Part shown: piece after piece, positions 25,088 to 33,310 of the stretch | How the letters are laid out: each line of letters starts with the position of its first letter | How positions within the stretch are numbered: the first letter of the stretch is position 1 | Source: an uncultured Treponema sp. | GTDB taxonomy: Bacteria; Spirochaetota; Spirochaetia; Treponematales; Treponemataceae | NCBI GenBank assembly: GCA_934667505.1 | Contig: CAKULY010000002.1 | Location: 56,939-120,938, forward strand | DNA: 64,000 nt | Direction: 5' to 3' | Notes under the pieces: model-generated | The model's database searches: none | The model's input: only the letters and a program-made list of their open reading frames with translations | What the model was told of the DNA's origin: nothing | Made by a program: the position numbers and the translations under genes

Positions 25088-25155
25088 GGTCGAAATTCGA
25101 GTTTTTAGAAAAACAAATGCTTTTTCAAACTTTATAAAAAACTCGGCTTTAGACC
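25088..25155. terminator. Intergenic hairpin, family B, copy 2, terminator-like
   Basis: GGTC (25088-25091) pairs with GACC (25152-25155), and CGAGTTTTT with AAAAACTCG inside; TTTTA follows. It lies just after the LysM gene stop and probably terminates it. Confidence 0.55.
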
Positions 25156-25202
25156 TTTTATAGAGTTTGTTTATTCTTCAACGTTTTGAAAAAGTTATAA
25201 TA

Positions 25203-27278
25203 ATGAAAAAAGAAATTTTATTTACTCTTGTTTTATGCGCGGGTTTTTGTCTTTGCAGTTGTGTAAATTCAAAAAGTGAATTTAAAAACGATTCTCCCTA
25301 TTACGTAGGTCTTGTTAAATTAAAAGATGGAAAATACCCGGAGGCAAAAAGGCATTTTGCCAAAGCCTTAAAAAAAGGTTCAAGCTATGTACGCCGCCGC
25401 AGCGCAGAGGAACTTACAAAGATTGGAAATCTTCAAGAGCGGCTGGAAGCCTGCGAAAATCTTTTAAAACTTTATGCGGACGAGGATTCTGTTCTTCTTG
25501 CAATAAGACAGTACGAAGCTGCTGGCAAATATGCAAAACTTTTAGCGCTCACAGAAAAACTGGACTATTCAACGTGCCTTAATGAAATTGCTCTTTTTCG
25601 CTTAAAGTCAATGTTTATTGTAAATGATGCTAGGTTCTTAAAAGAAGCGGAAAACTGGTTTTATTTTAGACCAGTTTCAAGCAGTCATTGTGAATTGTAC
25701 GATTTTATAGCCTTGCAGCCAGATTCTAAAATGAATCTTGAAGATTTCGTTTCTCTTGCGGAGTTTAGAGTAAACATTTTTAGAAAAAAATACAGACTGT
25801 CTTATAACCATTTTAAGGAACATCCGGAAAAAATTCCGCTTTTGCCGCAATTTGTTAGCGATATAGGAAAAGCTTGCCTTTATTCATCAAACGATTTTTA
25901 CAAAGAAGCTCTGTCCTTTGAATTGATTGTAAAAAAGGTTGCAAAAACTCCGTCCGAATTTTATGCATCATTTTACGCGGCTCGGTTCTATGAAAAAGCT
26001 GGAAACTATTTTACACTGGCAGAAAATTACTATAAAAAAGCGATGGAAGCTGCTCCTGCCGCCCAAAACTACGACAACGCTCTTTGGTACCTTTTGCAGC
26101 TTAGCCTAAAGCGTTCTGTTCCTAAGGGAATTGAATCTGTAAAAAAATATTGCAAAACATGGAGCAATCCTTCGTATTTTGATGACTTTTTTAATACGCT
26201 TTCGCCTCTTCTTTTGTCAGAAGGAAGATGGGATTCTTTTAGGGATTTGTACATCGCGCTGGACGGTTATGCAAGCGGCGAGGTTGTCTCTAAATATGCG
26301 TACATCTACGCTCGCCTTGTTCAGGAAAAAGTTTTGCTTCTTGCTAGCGATGAAGATTATAAGACTCAGAAAACTGCCGCCTTGAAAAAAGTTGTTGAAA
26401 GAGCAGGAAAAACCGATTATTACCGGATTATGGCTATCAACCAGCTTGAAAAAAATGATGTTGAAACTGAAGAAATTTTAAGTTTTACCGCCGAACCATC
26501 GGATTTAAAAGTTGATTTTGATGCGGAATCTCTTTTGCTTGGATACGCGCGCTTTGGAATTCCAGAAAAGATTTATCCGGAATGGCAGAATATCTATGGT
26601 TCTGGAAAATTGCGTTTCAGCCTTAAAAATGGAATAAAAATTGCAAATTTTTTAAGAGAATGTGGCGATGAAGACAATCGGTATTTTCCTCAAAGCTTAA
26701 GAATTGCTGCAAGAGTTGTTTCTAAAGCCGAAGAGCCTGTCTGCCGTGATGAATTAAAGGCTTTGTTTCCGCGCAATTTTAGCACTTTTGTAAGCGAAAG
26801 CTGTTCTAAGTACGCTCTTCCAGAAGAAATTATGTATGCTTTAATTCGAAGCGAAAGTTTTTTTGACGCCAGCATAAACAGTTACGCCGGGGCGATAGGT
26901 CTTACTCAGCTTATGAAAGAGACCGCGGCAGACGTTGCAAGAAAGTTAAAATTTCAAAACTATGATTTAACGGAACCAGAAACTAATATAATTTTTGGAA
27001 GCTATTACCTTGCAGAACTTGCAAGGCGTCTTGATGGGAATTGGCTTTCCGCATTTTTTTCGTATAATGCAGGCATAACAAGAGTTCGCCGCTGGCTAAA
27101 AAGTTCTAAAATCGCATTTGGCAATCGAAGCTATTTGCCGGATGACCTTTTTTTAGAAACTATTCCGTATGAAGAAACCAGGGAATATGGCCGAAAGCTT
27201 GTAAGCGCAACAGTGATGTACGGTTTGCTTTATTATGAAAAAGATATTCAGGAAGTTATTGGCGAAATAGTAAAATAA
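25203..27278 (+). CDS. Soluble lytic transglycosylase (SLT), lipoprotein
   Basis: A 691-residue protein from the ATG of MKKEILF; the signal peptide ends in a lipobox LCSCVN. A long alpha-helical superhelix (about residues 30-520) is like that of Slt70, and the C-terminal SLT domain at about 530-680 shows the catalytic Glu in YALIRSESFFDASINSYAGA then GLTQLM and AFFSYNAGITRVRRW. It cleaves the MurNAc-GlcNAc bond with formation of 1,6-anhydroMurNAc in the periplasm. It follows the LysM protein. TATAAT ends one base before the ATG and no ribosome binding site is clear, so the exact start is less certain. Confidence 0.9.
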   Translation: MKKEILFTLVLCAGFCLCSCVNSKSEFKNDSPYYVGLVKLKDGKYPEAKRHFAKALKKGSSYVRRRSAEELTKIGNLQERLEACENLLKLYADEDSVLLAIRQYEAAGKYAKLLALTEKLDYSTCLNEIALFRLKSMFIVNDARFLKEAENWFYFRPVSSSHCELYDFIALQPDSKMNLEDFVSLAEFRVNIFRKKYRLSYNHFKEHPEKIPLLPQFVSDIGKACLYSSNDFYKEALSFELIVKKVAKTPSEFYASFYAARFYEKAGNYFTLAENYYKKAMEAAPAAQNYDNALWYLLQLSLKRSVPKGIESVKKYCKTWSNPSYFDDFFNTLSPLLLSEGRWDSFRDLYIALDGYASGEVVSKYAYIYARLVQEKVLLLASDEDYKTQKTAALKKVVERAGKTDYYRIMAINQLEKNDVETEEILSFTAEPSDLKVDFDAESLLLGYARFGIPEKIYPEWQNIYGSGKLRFSLKNGIKIANFLRECGDEDNRYFPQSLRIAARVVSKAEEPVCRDELKALFPRNFSTFVSESCSKYALPEEIMYALIRSESFFDASINSYAGAIGLTQLMKETAADVARKLKFQNYDLTEPETNIIFGSYYLAELARRLDGNWLSAFFSYNAGITRVRRWLKSSKIAFGNRSYLPDDLFLETIPYEETREYGRKLVSATVMYGLLYYEKDIQEVIGEIVK

Positions 27279-27292
27279 CTGTATATTTAAAA

Positions 27293-27345
27293 GGGCGAAA
27301 GTTGAGTTTTTTATAATAGTGAAAAGCTTTCAGAGGCTTTCGGCC
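27293..27345. terminator. Intergenic hairpin, family B, copy 3
   Basis: GGGCGAAAG (27293-27301) pairs with CTTTCGGCC (27337-27345), one mismatch, directly after the transglycosylase stop. The loop shares GAGTTTTTTATAA with the other family B copies. Likely terminator. Confidence 0.5.
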
Positions 27346-27412
27346 TAAAATATAGTGCGTCAATTTATAAATGTTTGATTCATTCAGTATTGACTTTTTA
27401 CAGGTGGTAAAA

Positions 27413-27688
27413 ATGGATGAAAAAAGAAAAGAAATTGAGGAAAAAATAAAAGAAGCAATAGAAATGTTTCGGCCTCAACTTCAAGCAGACGGCGGCGATA
27501 TGGAATACATTTGCCTTGATGATCAAATGAAGGTTCATCTCCGTCTTGTAGGTGCTTGTGGAAGTTGCCCAATGGCAGTAATGACTCTTAAGATGGGAGT
27601 CGAACGCTATATAAAAGATGCAGTTCCAGAAGTTGTAGAAGTGGTTCAGGATTTGCCTGAAGGTGTAAATGAATCTGACTATTTATAG
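27413..27688 (+). CDS. NifU-like C-terminal domain protein (Fe-S scaffold/carrier)
   Basis: A 91-residue NifU C-terminal-domain protein. The start chosen is the ATG six bases after AGGTGG, giving MDEKRKEIEE. Conserved LQADGGDMEYI and the Cys pair in GACGSCPMA mark the cluster-binding site. Proteins of this type carry 4Fe-4S clusters to targets (NfuA/Nfu class). It lies nine bases upstream of slyD, so the two are probably cotranscribed. Confidence 0.9.
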   Translation: MDEKRKEIEEKIKEAIEMFRPQLQADGGDMEYICLDDQMKVHLRLVGACGSCPMAVMTLKMGVERYIKDAVPEVVEVVQDLPEGVNESDYL

Positions 27689-27696
27689 GAAAAAAA

Positions 27697-28233
27697 ATGA
27701 ACATTACAAAAGACAAAAAAGTTTCGTTTAACTACATTCTTAAAGATTCAGAAGGAAAAGTTATCGATTCTTCAGAGGGAAAGGCTCCATTGGAGTACAT
27801 CCATGGAAAAGGTTTAATAATAAGCGGTCTAGAAGCGGCTTTGGAAGGCAAAAAGGCGGGAGACAAGTTTTCTGTTGTCATAGAGCCAAAAGACGCTTAC
27901 GGAGAATACGAGCCTAACCTTGTGGCGGAAATTTCAAAGAGCCAGTTTGATGAAGGAACTGTTGTTGAGCCAGGAATGATTTTTAGAGCATCAACTCCTG
28001 ATGGCGGTTTTTTTACTGTAAGAGTTACAAAAGTTGAAGGCGACAAAATTACTGTTGATGGAAACCACGAGCTTGCAGGAAAACAGCTTGCTTTTGATAT
28101 TGAAGTTGTAGACGTTAAAGATGCCACAGAAGAAGAATTGAAAAATGCGGAGAACAGTTGCAATTGTTGCGGCGGAGAATGTGACGGCGGTTGCGATTGT
28201 TCAGAAGGCGGCTGTGAAGGTTGTAAAAACTAA
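27697..28233 (+). CDS. slyD: FKBP-type peptidyl-prolyl isomerase SlyD with Cys-rich tail
   Basis: A 178-residue SlyD-type protein: FKBP part (FNYILKDSEGKVIDSS, LEYIHGKGLIISGLEAAL) with the insert-in-flap domain (about 70-120). The C-terminal 28 residues are Cys/Gly-rich with eight Cys and no His, whereas E. coli SlyD has a His- and Cys-rich nickel-binding tail. It catalyses prolyl isomerisation and chaperones nascent chains; the tail suggests thiol-based metal storage. Confidence 0.92.
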   Translation: MNITKDKKVSFNYILKDSEGKVIDSSEGKAPLEYIHGKGLIISGLEAALEGKKAGDKFSVVIEPKDAYGEYEPNLVAEISKSQFDEGTVVEPGMIFRASTPDGGFFTVRVTKVEGDKITVDGNHELAGKQLAFDIEVVDVKDATEEELKNAENSCNCCGGECDGGCDCSEGGCEGCKN

Positions 28234-28256
28234 ATGATTTTATAATCAATCTGTCT

Positions 28257-28829
28257 TTAAGATAAAACGCCTAAGAGTTTTATAAGATTTTCTTCAGCCG
28301 AATCTGATTCCATTTGGAAAATGATGTCGGCTGCTTTTTTATAAACTTCAACGCGTTCTTCATAAATCTTTTTAAAGAAAGCAACAGCTTCCTCAACGCT
28401 TTTTGGTTGTTTTTTAGCGATGTACGCAGGAATTCCAATTACGGTATTTGTAGTTGCGTTGTATTTTGCGTCTGCAAAAACTCTTTGAATAATTATTTCT
28501 TCATCGGTGTCTAAAAAAACGATTTTTCCTAATGGACTAAGTTCTATAAGTGCTTGCGGATTGTCGCAAATTCCGCCTCCTGTTGAAACAACAATCCTTT
28601 TTTCTTTAAATTTTTCTGCTAAAAGATGGCAAATTTTTGTTTCTGTTTGCATAAATGTTGAAATTCCAAATTCGTAGTACAAATCTCTAGCAGATTTTTT
28701 TGTTACTTTTTGAATTACTTCATCTGTGTCAAAAAAAAGACAGTCTAATTTTTTTGCGAGGAGTTTGCCAATCGTTGTCTTTCCGCAGTGTTTCACACCT
28801 GTAAGAATTATTGAATTACAATTAACCAT
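28257..28829 (-). CDS. aroK: Shikimate kinase
   Basis: A 190-residue P-loop kinase: Walker A GVKHCGKTTIG, the shikimate-binding FFDTDEVI (DTD), and the STGGGI motif. It phosphorylates shikimate to shikimate-3-phosphate in aromatic amino acid synthesis. The start is the ATG six bases from a TATAAT -10; a farther upstream ATG would extend through the promoter and is rejected. It converges with slyD. Confidence 0.9.
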   Translation of the reverse strand: MVNCNSIILTGVKHCGKTTIGKLLAKKLDCLFFDTDEVIQKVTKKSARDLYYEFGISTFMQTETKICHLLAEKFKEKRIVVSTGGGICDNPQALIELSPLGKIVFLDTDEEIIIQRVFADAKYNATTNTVIGIPAYIAKKQPKSVEEAVAFFKKIYEERVEVYKKAADIIFQMESDSAEENLIKLLGVLS

Positions 28830-28835
28830 ATTTTT

Positions 28836-28864
28836 ATTATAAACGTTGCAATTGCAAAAGTCCA
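28836..28864 (-). promoter_or_regulatory. Leaderless promoter of aroK
   Basis: On the reverse strand TGGACT (28864-28859), a 17-bp spacer and a perfect TATAAT (28841-28836), then six bases to the ATG. It overlaps the divergent prsW promoter at 28852-28880. Confidence 0.6.
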
Positions 28865-28880
28865 CTTCATGCGTTATCCT
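28852..28880 (+). promoter_or_regulatory. Leaderless promoter of the PrsW-like gene
   Basis: TTGCAA (28852-28857), a 17-bp spacer and TATCCT (28875-28880), then seven bases to the ATG at 28888. Its -35 lies within the spacer of the opposing aroK promoter, so RNA polymerase could occupy only one at a time. Confidence 0.55.
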
Positions 28881-28887
28881 AAAAAGG

Positions 28888-29583
28888 ATGAATGTTTATT
28901 TTGCTATAGCAATTTGTTTTATTCCGTTTTTTATTTGTTTTTTTCTATTTAAAATTTTTGCAAGAAATAAATTTTCCATTGAACTTTTAGCAAGTTTTTT
29001 AGGCTTGCTTGCAGTTCTTCCAATCACGTTTATGCAATTTTTGCTTGGAGAAGTGATTCCGTCTTCGCAATTTGTAAGCGCAGGTTCTTTGGCAAAAATT
29101 TTTCTTGAGGTTTTGTTTTTTAATGGAATCCTTGAAGAAGTCTTAAAAATGTTCTCGCTGATTTTTTTACCGGCAAAAAAAGTAAATCTAAAAGAGTTTT
29201 TTTGCGCTTCCCTTTTGTGCGGCCTTAGCTTTGGCTGTTTTGAATCTGTTGTGTATTTGCTGCAGAACTTGCAGCAGAATAATGCTCGCGGAGGAGAATT
29301 TTTGTGGAATTTAGTTTTTGCAAGAATGTTTACTTCAGATTTGATTCATATGTTTTGCACAGGTTTAACAGGTCTTTTTATATGGGGAATCCGGAATAAA
29401 AAAATAGATTTGTTTTCGCTATTTTTTGCAATAATTGCGCACGCTCTATTTGACTTTTTTGTATACTTTAAAAACGGAATACACTGGTTTGCGATTGCGC
29501 CTTTGCTCCTTGCCATTGTGGAATGTAGAATAAGATATTCAAAACAAAAAGAAGTCTTAAAAATTGAAAAAACAAACGCTTAA
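28888..29583 (+). CDS. PrsW-family intramembrane metalloprotease
   Basis: A 231-residue protein with seven or eight membrane helices. Conserved family motifs are EEVLK (EExxK), FGCFES (FxxxE) and, near the C-terminus, AHALFDFF; together these form the putative metal site. PrsW cleaves the anti-sigma factor RsiW in Bacillus subtilis as site-1 protease; its substrate here is unknown and no anti-sigma factor is encoded nearby. It ends just upstream of the tRNA-fMet promoter. Confidence 0.85.
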   Translation: MNVYFAIAICFIPFFICFFLFKIFARNKFSIELLASFLGLLAVLPITFMQFLLGEVIPSSQFVSAGSLAKIFLEVLFFNGILEEVLKMFSLIFLPAKKVNLKEFFCASLLCGLSFGCFESVVYLLQNLQQNNARGGEFLWNLVFARMFTSDLIHMFCTGLTGLFIWGIRNKKIDLFSLFFAIIAHALFDFFVYFKNGIHWFAIAPLLLAIVECRIRYSKQKEVLKIEKTNA

Positions 29584-29585
29584 TG

Positions 29586-29614
29586 TTGACAAGTATTAAT
29601 ATTTTTTGTAATAT
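29586..29614 (+). promoter_or_regulatory. Promoter of tRNA-fMet
   Basis: TTGACA (29586-29591), a 17-bp spacer and TAATAT (29609-29614). Transcription would start about 8 bp before the mature tRNA 5' end. Confidence 0.8.
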
Positions 29615-29628
29615 AAAGCCAATTACGA

Positions 29629-29701
29629 CGCGAGGTAGAGCAGTTGGCAGCTCGTCGGGCTCATAACCCGGAGGCCGTAGGTTCGAGTCCTACCCTCGCT
29701 A
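29629..29701 (+). tRNA. tRNA-fMet (CAT), initiator
   Basis: The cloverleaf folds fully: acceptor CGCGAGG/CCTCGCT with an unpaired first position (C1 opposite U72), D-stem GAGC/GCTC, anticodon stem with three consecutive G-C pairs (GGG-CTCATAA-CCC) and T-arm GTAGG/CCTAC. The first-pair mismatch and the three G-C pairs are initiator hallmarks. The 3' CCA is not encoded. Confidence 0.95.
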
Positions 29702-29705
29702 AATA

Positions 29706-29740
29706 AAGGCATTCATTGATAAGTGAGTGCCTTTTTTTTT
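29706..29740 (+). terminator. Intrinsic terminator after tRNA-fMet
   Basis: AAGGCATTCATT-gata-AGTGAGTGCCTT followed by nine or more T. Confidence 0.9.
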
Positions 29741-29792
29741 GCTATGCAATATTTTTAAAACATAATAAAAACTTCTAAATTGGAGGTCTCTT

Positions 29793-30701
29793 ATGGGAAG
29801 AATTTTAAAAGATGCTTATGGCAAGTATTTTCACGAAATGATGAAAATATCGCATGCTCCTGCAAAAATTGACACAACAAATGTCTATCAAGAAGCAAAT
29901 AAAGAGCTTACAAAATATATGTATATGATTCTGGATGAAAATTTTCTTCCTGGTTCCGGACTTGGCAACATTCAAGTCTTTAAGGAATTTTATGAAAAAG
30001 TTGTAAAGGACGGAAAAAGAGGCCTTATTTTAATGGAGCATTACACAAATTTAGACCTTCCGGCAATCCTTTACTTGCTAAAAAAGCAAGGAGAAGCCTG
30101 GGCGTCGGATTTTGCAGATAGAATTGTTGCTGTTGCAGGAATGAAATTAAACGAGGCTTCTGATGCAGTCCGCGTCTGGACGGAAGGGTTTACAAGGGTT
30201 GTAATCTACCCTACAAGAAGTCTTGATAAGGTAGAAGAATCCGGCATTTCTAAAGAAGAAAAAGAAAGTGAAGAAAAAAAGGCTAGGGCGATAAATTTTG
30301 CGGCCATGCGCGCTATGGACGAATGTAAAAAGCGAGGGCAAATCATTTTAGTTTTTCCAAGCGGAACAAGGTATAGACCTGGAAAACCTGAAACAAAGCG
30401 GGGATTGCGCGAAATTGATAGCTACTTGCGCCTGTTTGACATTGTGCTTCCTGTTTCAATTAATGGTAACTGCTTGCGCATAAATCCAGAAACTCCAGAT
30501 GATATGCTTTCCGATATAGTGGAAAAAGATGTTGTTCTTCTTACCGCTCATCCTATAATCGAGTGTAAGTCTTTCCGCAACAACATTCTTGAGTCTTTGC
30601 CAAAAGATGAGCCTGACCCTAAGCAAAAAACAATAGATGCTCTTATGCAAATTCTAGAAGAGCAGCACAATCAGGTCGAAAAACAGCGCGTAAAAGAATA
30701 G
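29793..30701 (+). CDS. Glycerolipid acyltransferase family protein (PlsC/GPAT-like)
   Basis: A 302-residue protein with GGAGG before the ATG. The acyltransferase HX4D motif is His83-Asp88 in MEHYTNLDLPA. A block VFPSGTRYRPGK near 190 corresponds to the second conserved block (FPEGTRS in PlsC), and LPVSINGN to the block with the conserved Pro. Lacking membrane helices, it resembles soluble glycerol-3-phosphate acyltransferases more than classical PlsC. It transfers an acyl chain to glycerol-phosphate or lysophosphatidate; the exact step is not determined. Confidence 0.75.
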   Translation: MGRILKDAYGKYFHEMMKISHAPAKIDTTNVYQEANKELTKYMYMILDENFLPGSGLGNIQVFKEFYEKVVKDGKRGLILMEHYTNLDLPAILYLLKKQGEAWASDFADRIVAVAGMKLNEASDAVRVWTEGFTRVVIYPTRSLDKVEESGISKEEKESEEKKARAINFAAMRAMDECKKRGQIILVFPSGTRYRPGKPETKRGLREIDSYLRLFDIVLPVSINGNCLRINPETPDDMLSDIVEKDVVLLTAHPIIECKSFRNNILESLPKDEPDPKQKTIDALMQILEEQHNQVEKQRVKE

Positions 30702-30722
30702 TTTTTTCCAAAAGGGCTTGAG

Positions 30723-32102
30723 CTAACCAAATATTTTTTTTACAAGTTCGCTGATGTTGTTTGTGTATTCGATGCCAGTGCTTTTTTCCGGGGCAAAGAT
30801 GTTTGAAAATCCTAGGTTTTCAGCAGTTTTTGCCCTTTGCTTTATTTTTGGCACTGCTCTTAATTCTCCGGCAAGGCTTAATTCTCCAAAAACAGCAGTT
30901 CCTACAGGAACGGAAATATCTGCCCGCGCAGAAAATATTGCAATGGCCAATGCTCCGTCTATTGCGCTTTCTGTAAGCTTTATTCCTCCTGCCACGTTTA
31001 CATAAATATCTTGCCCAAGAAATTTTATGCCGGCGCGTTTTTCAAGAATTGCTGCTATTCTGCTTACTCTTGCGGAATCTATTTTTTCGCTAAAGACTCT
31101 AGAAATAGACGCCTTTGCAGGCGCTACAAGGGCTTGAATTTCTACCATAAACACGCGGTTTCCTTCAAACACTGCTGTGCAGCATACCCCGGCCGGCTGA
31201 ACATCTCTTCGTTCGCTAAGGAACATTGTTGCAGGATTTAAAACCGGTTCAAGACCGTTTTCGGTCATTGTAAAAATCCCTAATTCATCAACAGAGCCAA
31301 ATCTGTTCTTTTGCGCATGTAAAAATCTTACATCGTCAGTGTTCCTTTCAAAGGAAATTACAGTGTCTACCATGTGCTCTAGCGTTTTTGGACCGGCAAT
31401 CGTGCCTTCCTTTGTTATGTGGGCAGTCATAATTAAAACGCTGTCCCGTTCTTTTACCCAGGAGATTAGTTCGTTCGAGCAATACTTTAGTTGATTCACA
31501 GTGCCTGGAATAATTCCTGCCTCTGCTGAATATACAGTTTGAATTGAATCCACGATAACCATTATTGGATTAAGCTTATCTAAGGCGTCTAAAATGTCTT
31601 CAAGGCGAGATGTGCAAAGAATTTCGATTCCGTTGCAATTTAGTTTTAACCTGTCGGCTCTCTCTTTGATTTGAACGGCAGATTCCTCTCCGCTTACATA
31701 AAGAATTTTCCCCATCAGGCTTTTTAGGCCGCAGGAATTGGTTGCAGAGCCGTTAGCCATTTTGCTAGCAGTTTGCAAGAGCAGTGTGCTTTTCCCGATT
31801 CCTGGTTCGCCTCCAATAAGAATTGCAGAACGCTTTGTAGCTCCGCCCCCAAGGACTCTGTCTAGTTCATCAATCCCGGTAAAAAATCTTGAATTATCTT
31901 TTGCCTGGATATTTGCAAGCGGCTGCGGCTTTGCTTTTTCAGAAACAGAAGAGCCTCTGCCCGCTGGCGAAATCGCATTTGTGTCGATAATACATTCTTC
32001 CATGCAGTTCCATTGACCACATTCCGGACATCTTCCAAGCCATCTAGGCTGGCTATAGCCGCATTGGTTGCATTTATAAGTAATTGTTCCGTTTTTTTTC
32101 AT
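30723..32102 (-). CDS. radA: DNA repair protein RadA/Sms
   Basis: A 459-residue protein. The N-terminal zinc finger has Cys11, Cys14, Cys25 and Cys28. The RecA-like core has Walker A GGEPGIGKST, Walker B IMVIVDS and the RadA-specific KNRFG motif (QKNRFGSVDELG). The C-terminal Lon-protease-like domain reads YVNVAGGIKL. RadA is a branch-migration helicase for recombination intermediates. GAGGAAAT precedes the start. Confidence 0.96.
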   Translation of the reverse strand: MKKNGTITYKCNQCGYSQPRWLGRCPECGQWNCMEECIIDTNAISPAGRGSSVSEKAKPQPLANIQAKDNSRFFTGIDELDRVLGGGATKRSAILIGGEPGIGKSTLLLQTASKMANGSATNSCGLKSLMGKILYVSGEESAVQIKERADRLKLNCNGIEILCTSRLEDILDALDKLNPIMVIVDSIQTVYSAEAGIIPGTVNQLKYCSNELISWVKERDSVLIMTAHITKEGTIAGPKTLEHMVDTVISFERNTDDVRFLHAQKNRFGSVDELGIFTMTENGLEPVLNPATMFLSERRDVQPAGVCCTAVFEGNRVFMVEIQALVAPAKASISRVFSEKIDSARVSRIAAILEKRAGIKFLGQDIYVNVAGGIKLTESAIDGALAIAIFSARADISVPVGTAVFGELSLAGELRAVPKIKQRAKTAENLGFSNIFAPEKSTGIEYTNNISELVKKIFG

Positions 32103-32139
32103 ATTTCCTCACTTTTTACAATTTTTTATTTTTTTTATA

Positions 32140-32168
32140 TTGACATCTTAGTTTAAACATATTATATT
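32140..32168 (+). promoter_or_regulatory. Promoter of candidate small RNA
   Basis: TTGACA (32140-32145), a 17-bp spacer and TATATT (32163-32168), pointing away from radA into an intergenic region with no + strand gene. Confidence 0.7.
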
Positions 32169-32171
32169 CTA

Positions 32172-32267
32172 ATCAGCTTGTAAATAAGCTGATAAACTCT
32201 CTCCGATGTCCAGGAAACTGGACGCGAGCCTTTTGGATATTTGGTATTCGAAAGGCTCGTTTTTTTT
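32172..32267 (+). ncRNA. Candidate stand-alone small RNA of about 95 nt
   Basis: Three hairpins in tandem: ATCAGCTT-gtaaat-AAGCTGAT (32172-32193), GTCCAG-gaaa-CTGGAC with a GNRA tetraloop (32208-32223), and CGAGCCTTT/AAAGGCTCG (32225-32259) followed by eight T as an intrinsic terminator. A good promoter lies just upstream. The next gene downstream (cysE) is on the other strand, so it is not a leader. It does not contain the SRP RNA GGAAGGAAGCAG-like loop or other RNA motifs I know. Confidence 0.65.
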
Positions 32268-32294
32268 ACGGCTTGCAAAGCGCCTAAAATGGTT

Positions 32295-32327
32295 AATCAA
32301 GTATTTGAGTTTAAGCAAGCCTTGATT
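32295..32327. repeat. Intergenic hairpin, family C, copy 2
   Basis: AATCAAG (32295-32301) pairs with CTTGATT (32321-32327) around TTTGAGTTTAAGCAAGC. It lies after the cysE stop, probably as terminator. Confidence 0.55.
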
Positions 32328-32347
32328 GAAAACGTTTTGCAGTTTTT

Positions 32348-33217
32348 TTAATTTTTTTCCAGAATTATTACCGAATTTGGAGCGACTGACTTTGTTACCC
32401 AGGTATTTCCCCCAATAGTGCTGCCTTTTCCAATTATGGTATCGCCTCCAAGAATTGTTGCACCAGCGTAGATTGTTACATCATCTTCAATAGTTGGATG
32501 CCTTTTTTTGTTCATTAGTTCTTTTTTTACGCTATGGGCTCCAAGTGTAACGCCTTGATAAATCTTTACATTGTTTCCAATAATACAAGTTTCGCCAATA
32601 ACAACCCCTGTCCCGTGGTCGATAAAAAATGATTCGCCAATTTTTGCGCCAGGATTTATGTCGATTCCTGTTCGAGAATGAATGTATTCGCTCATAATCC
32701 TAGGAATGATAGGCACTCCGCTTTCATGAAGGAAATGCGCGATTCTGTACACTTGAATGGCTTGCAGCCCCGGGTAAGAAAGGATTACATCTTCGTTGCT
32801 TTTTGCCGCGGGATCTCCTTTATAAGATGCAATCACGTCTAGCATGAGTTTTCTTCGGATTTCAGGAATTTCTTCCAGAAGAGCAAAAGAAGTCTGTTCT
32901 GCAAGTTTAAAGCAGTGGGAATTTTCTATGTTTTTAGCATTTCCTTTTTGCTGTGTAACTGCATATACCAATGCTTTTTGAATTTCTGTTGTTAGCAAGG
33001 AAATTATGTTATTTACTTTTGAGCCTGTAATGTATCTTATGCTTGTAGGTCTTATATCCTCGGCATTTTTGAATCCTGGAAAAATTAGGCTTTGAAGTTC
33101 AGAAAGAACTTTTAGAACGTTTTGCCTATTTGGAAAGTTTTCGCCGTCGCTTCTGTTTATTCCGCCGTATCTATCGTAAGAGTCAAGAATTCCGTCTATA
33201 AGCATATCAATGTTCAT
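32348..33217 (-). CDS. cysE: Serine O-acetyltransferase
   Basis: A 289-residue protein. The N-terminal helical domain (about 1-170) is followed by left-handed beta-helix hexapeptide repeats: [11 protein letters not shown], the catalytic-site [25 protein letters not shown] and [14 protein letters not shown]. It makes O-acetylserine for cysteine synthesis; the length and the N-terminal extension fit the EpsC subgroup. AGAGG precedes the ATG. Confidence 0.93.
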   Translation of the reverse strand: MNIDMLIDGILDSYDRYGGINRSDGENFPNRQNVLKVLSELQSLIFPGFKNAEDIRPTSIRYITGSKVNNIISLLTTEIQKALVYAVTQQKGNAKNIENSHCFKLAEQTSFALLEEIPEIRRKLMLDVIASYKGDPAAKSNEDVILSYPGLQAIQVYRIAHFLHESGVPIIPRIMSEYIHSRTGIDINPGAKIGESFFIDHGTGVVIGETCIIGNNVKIYQGVTLGAHSVKKELMNKKRHPTIEDDVTIYAGATILGGDTIIGKGSTIGGNTWVTKSVAPNSVIILEKN

Positions 33218-33310
33218 AAAAACCTCTGATTTTTTAGATGATTACTTTTTAGGCACGATGTTCGTTCTATAAAAAGTCAGCTTTAATTTATGCAAGCTCA
33301 AACCTGGGCT

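Noticed and set aside
25167..25202. TTG start 12 codons upstream for the transglycosylase
   Set aside because: It would put a charged extension before the lipoprotein signal peptide MKKEILFTLVLCAGFCLCSC.
28830..28865. Longer N-terminus for shikimate kinase
   Set aside because: The extension crosses the TATAAT box and has no homology to the P-loop start; the shorter ATG is six bases from the -10.
32172..32267. SRP (4.5S) RNA or riboswitch identity for the small RNA
   Set aside because: The conserved SRP apical loop is absent, and no same-strand gene lies downstream to be controlled by a riboswitch.
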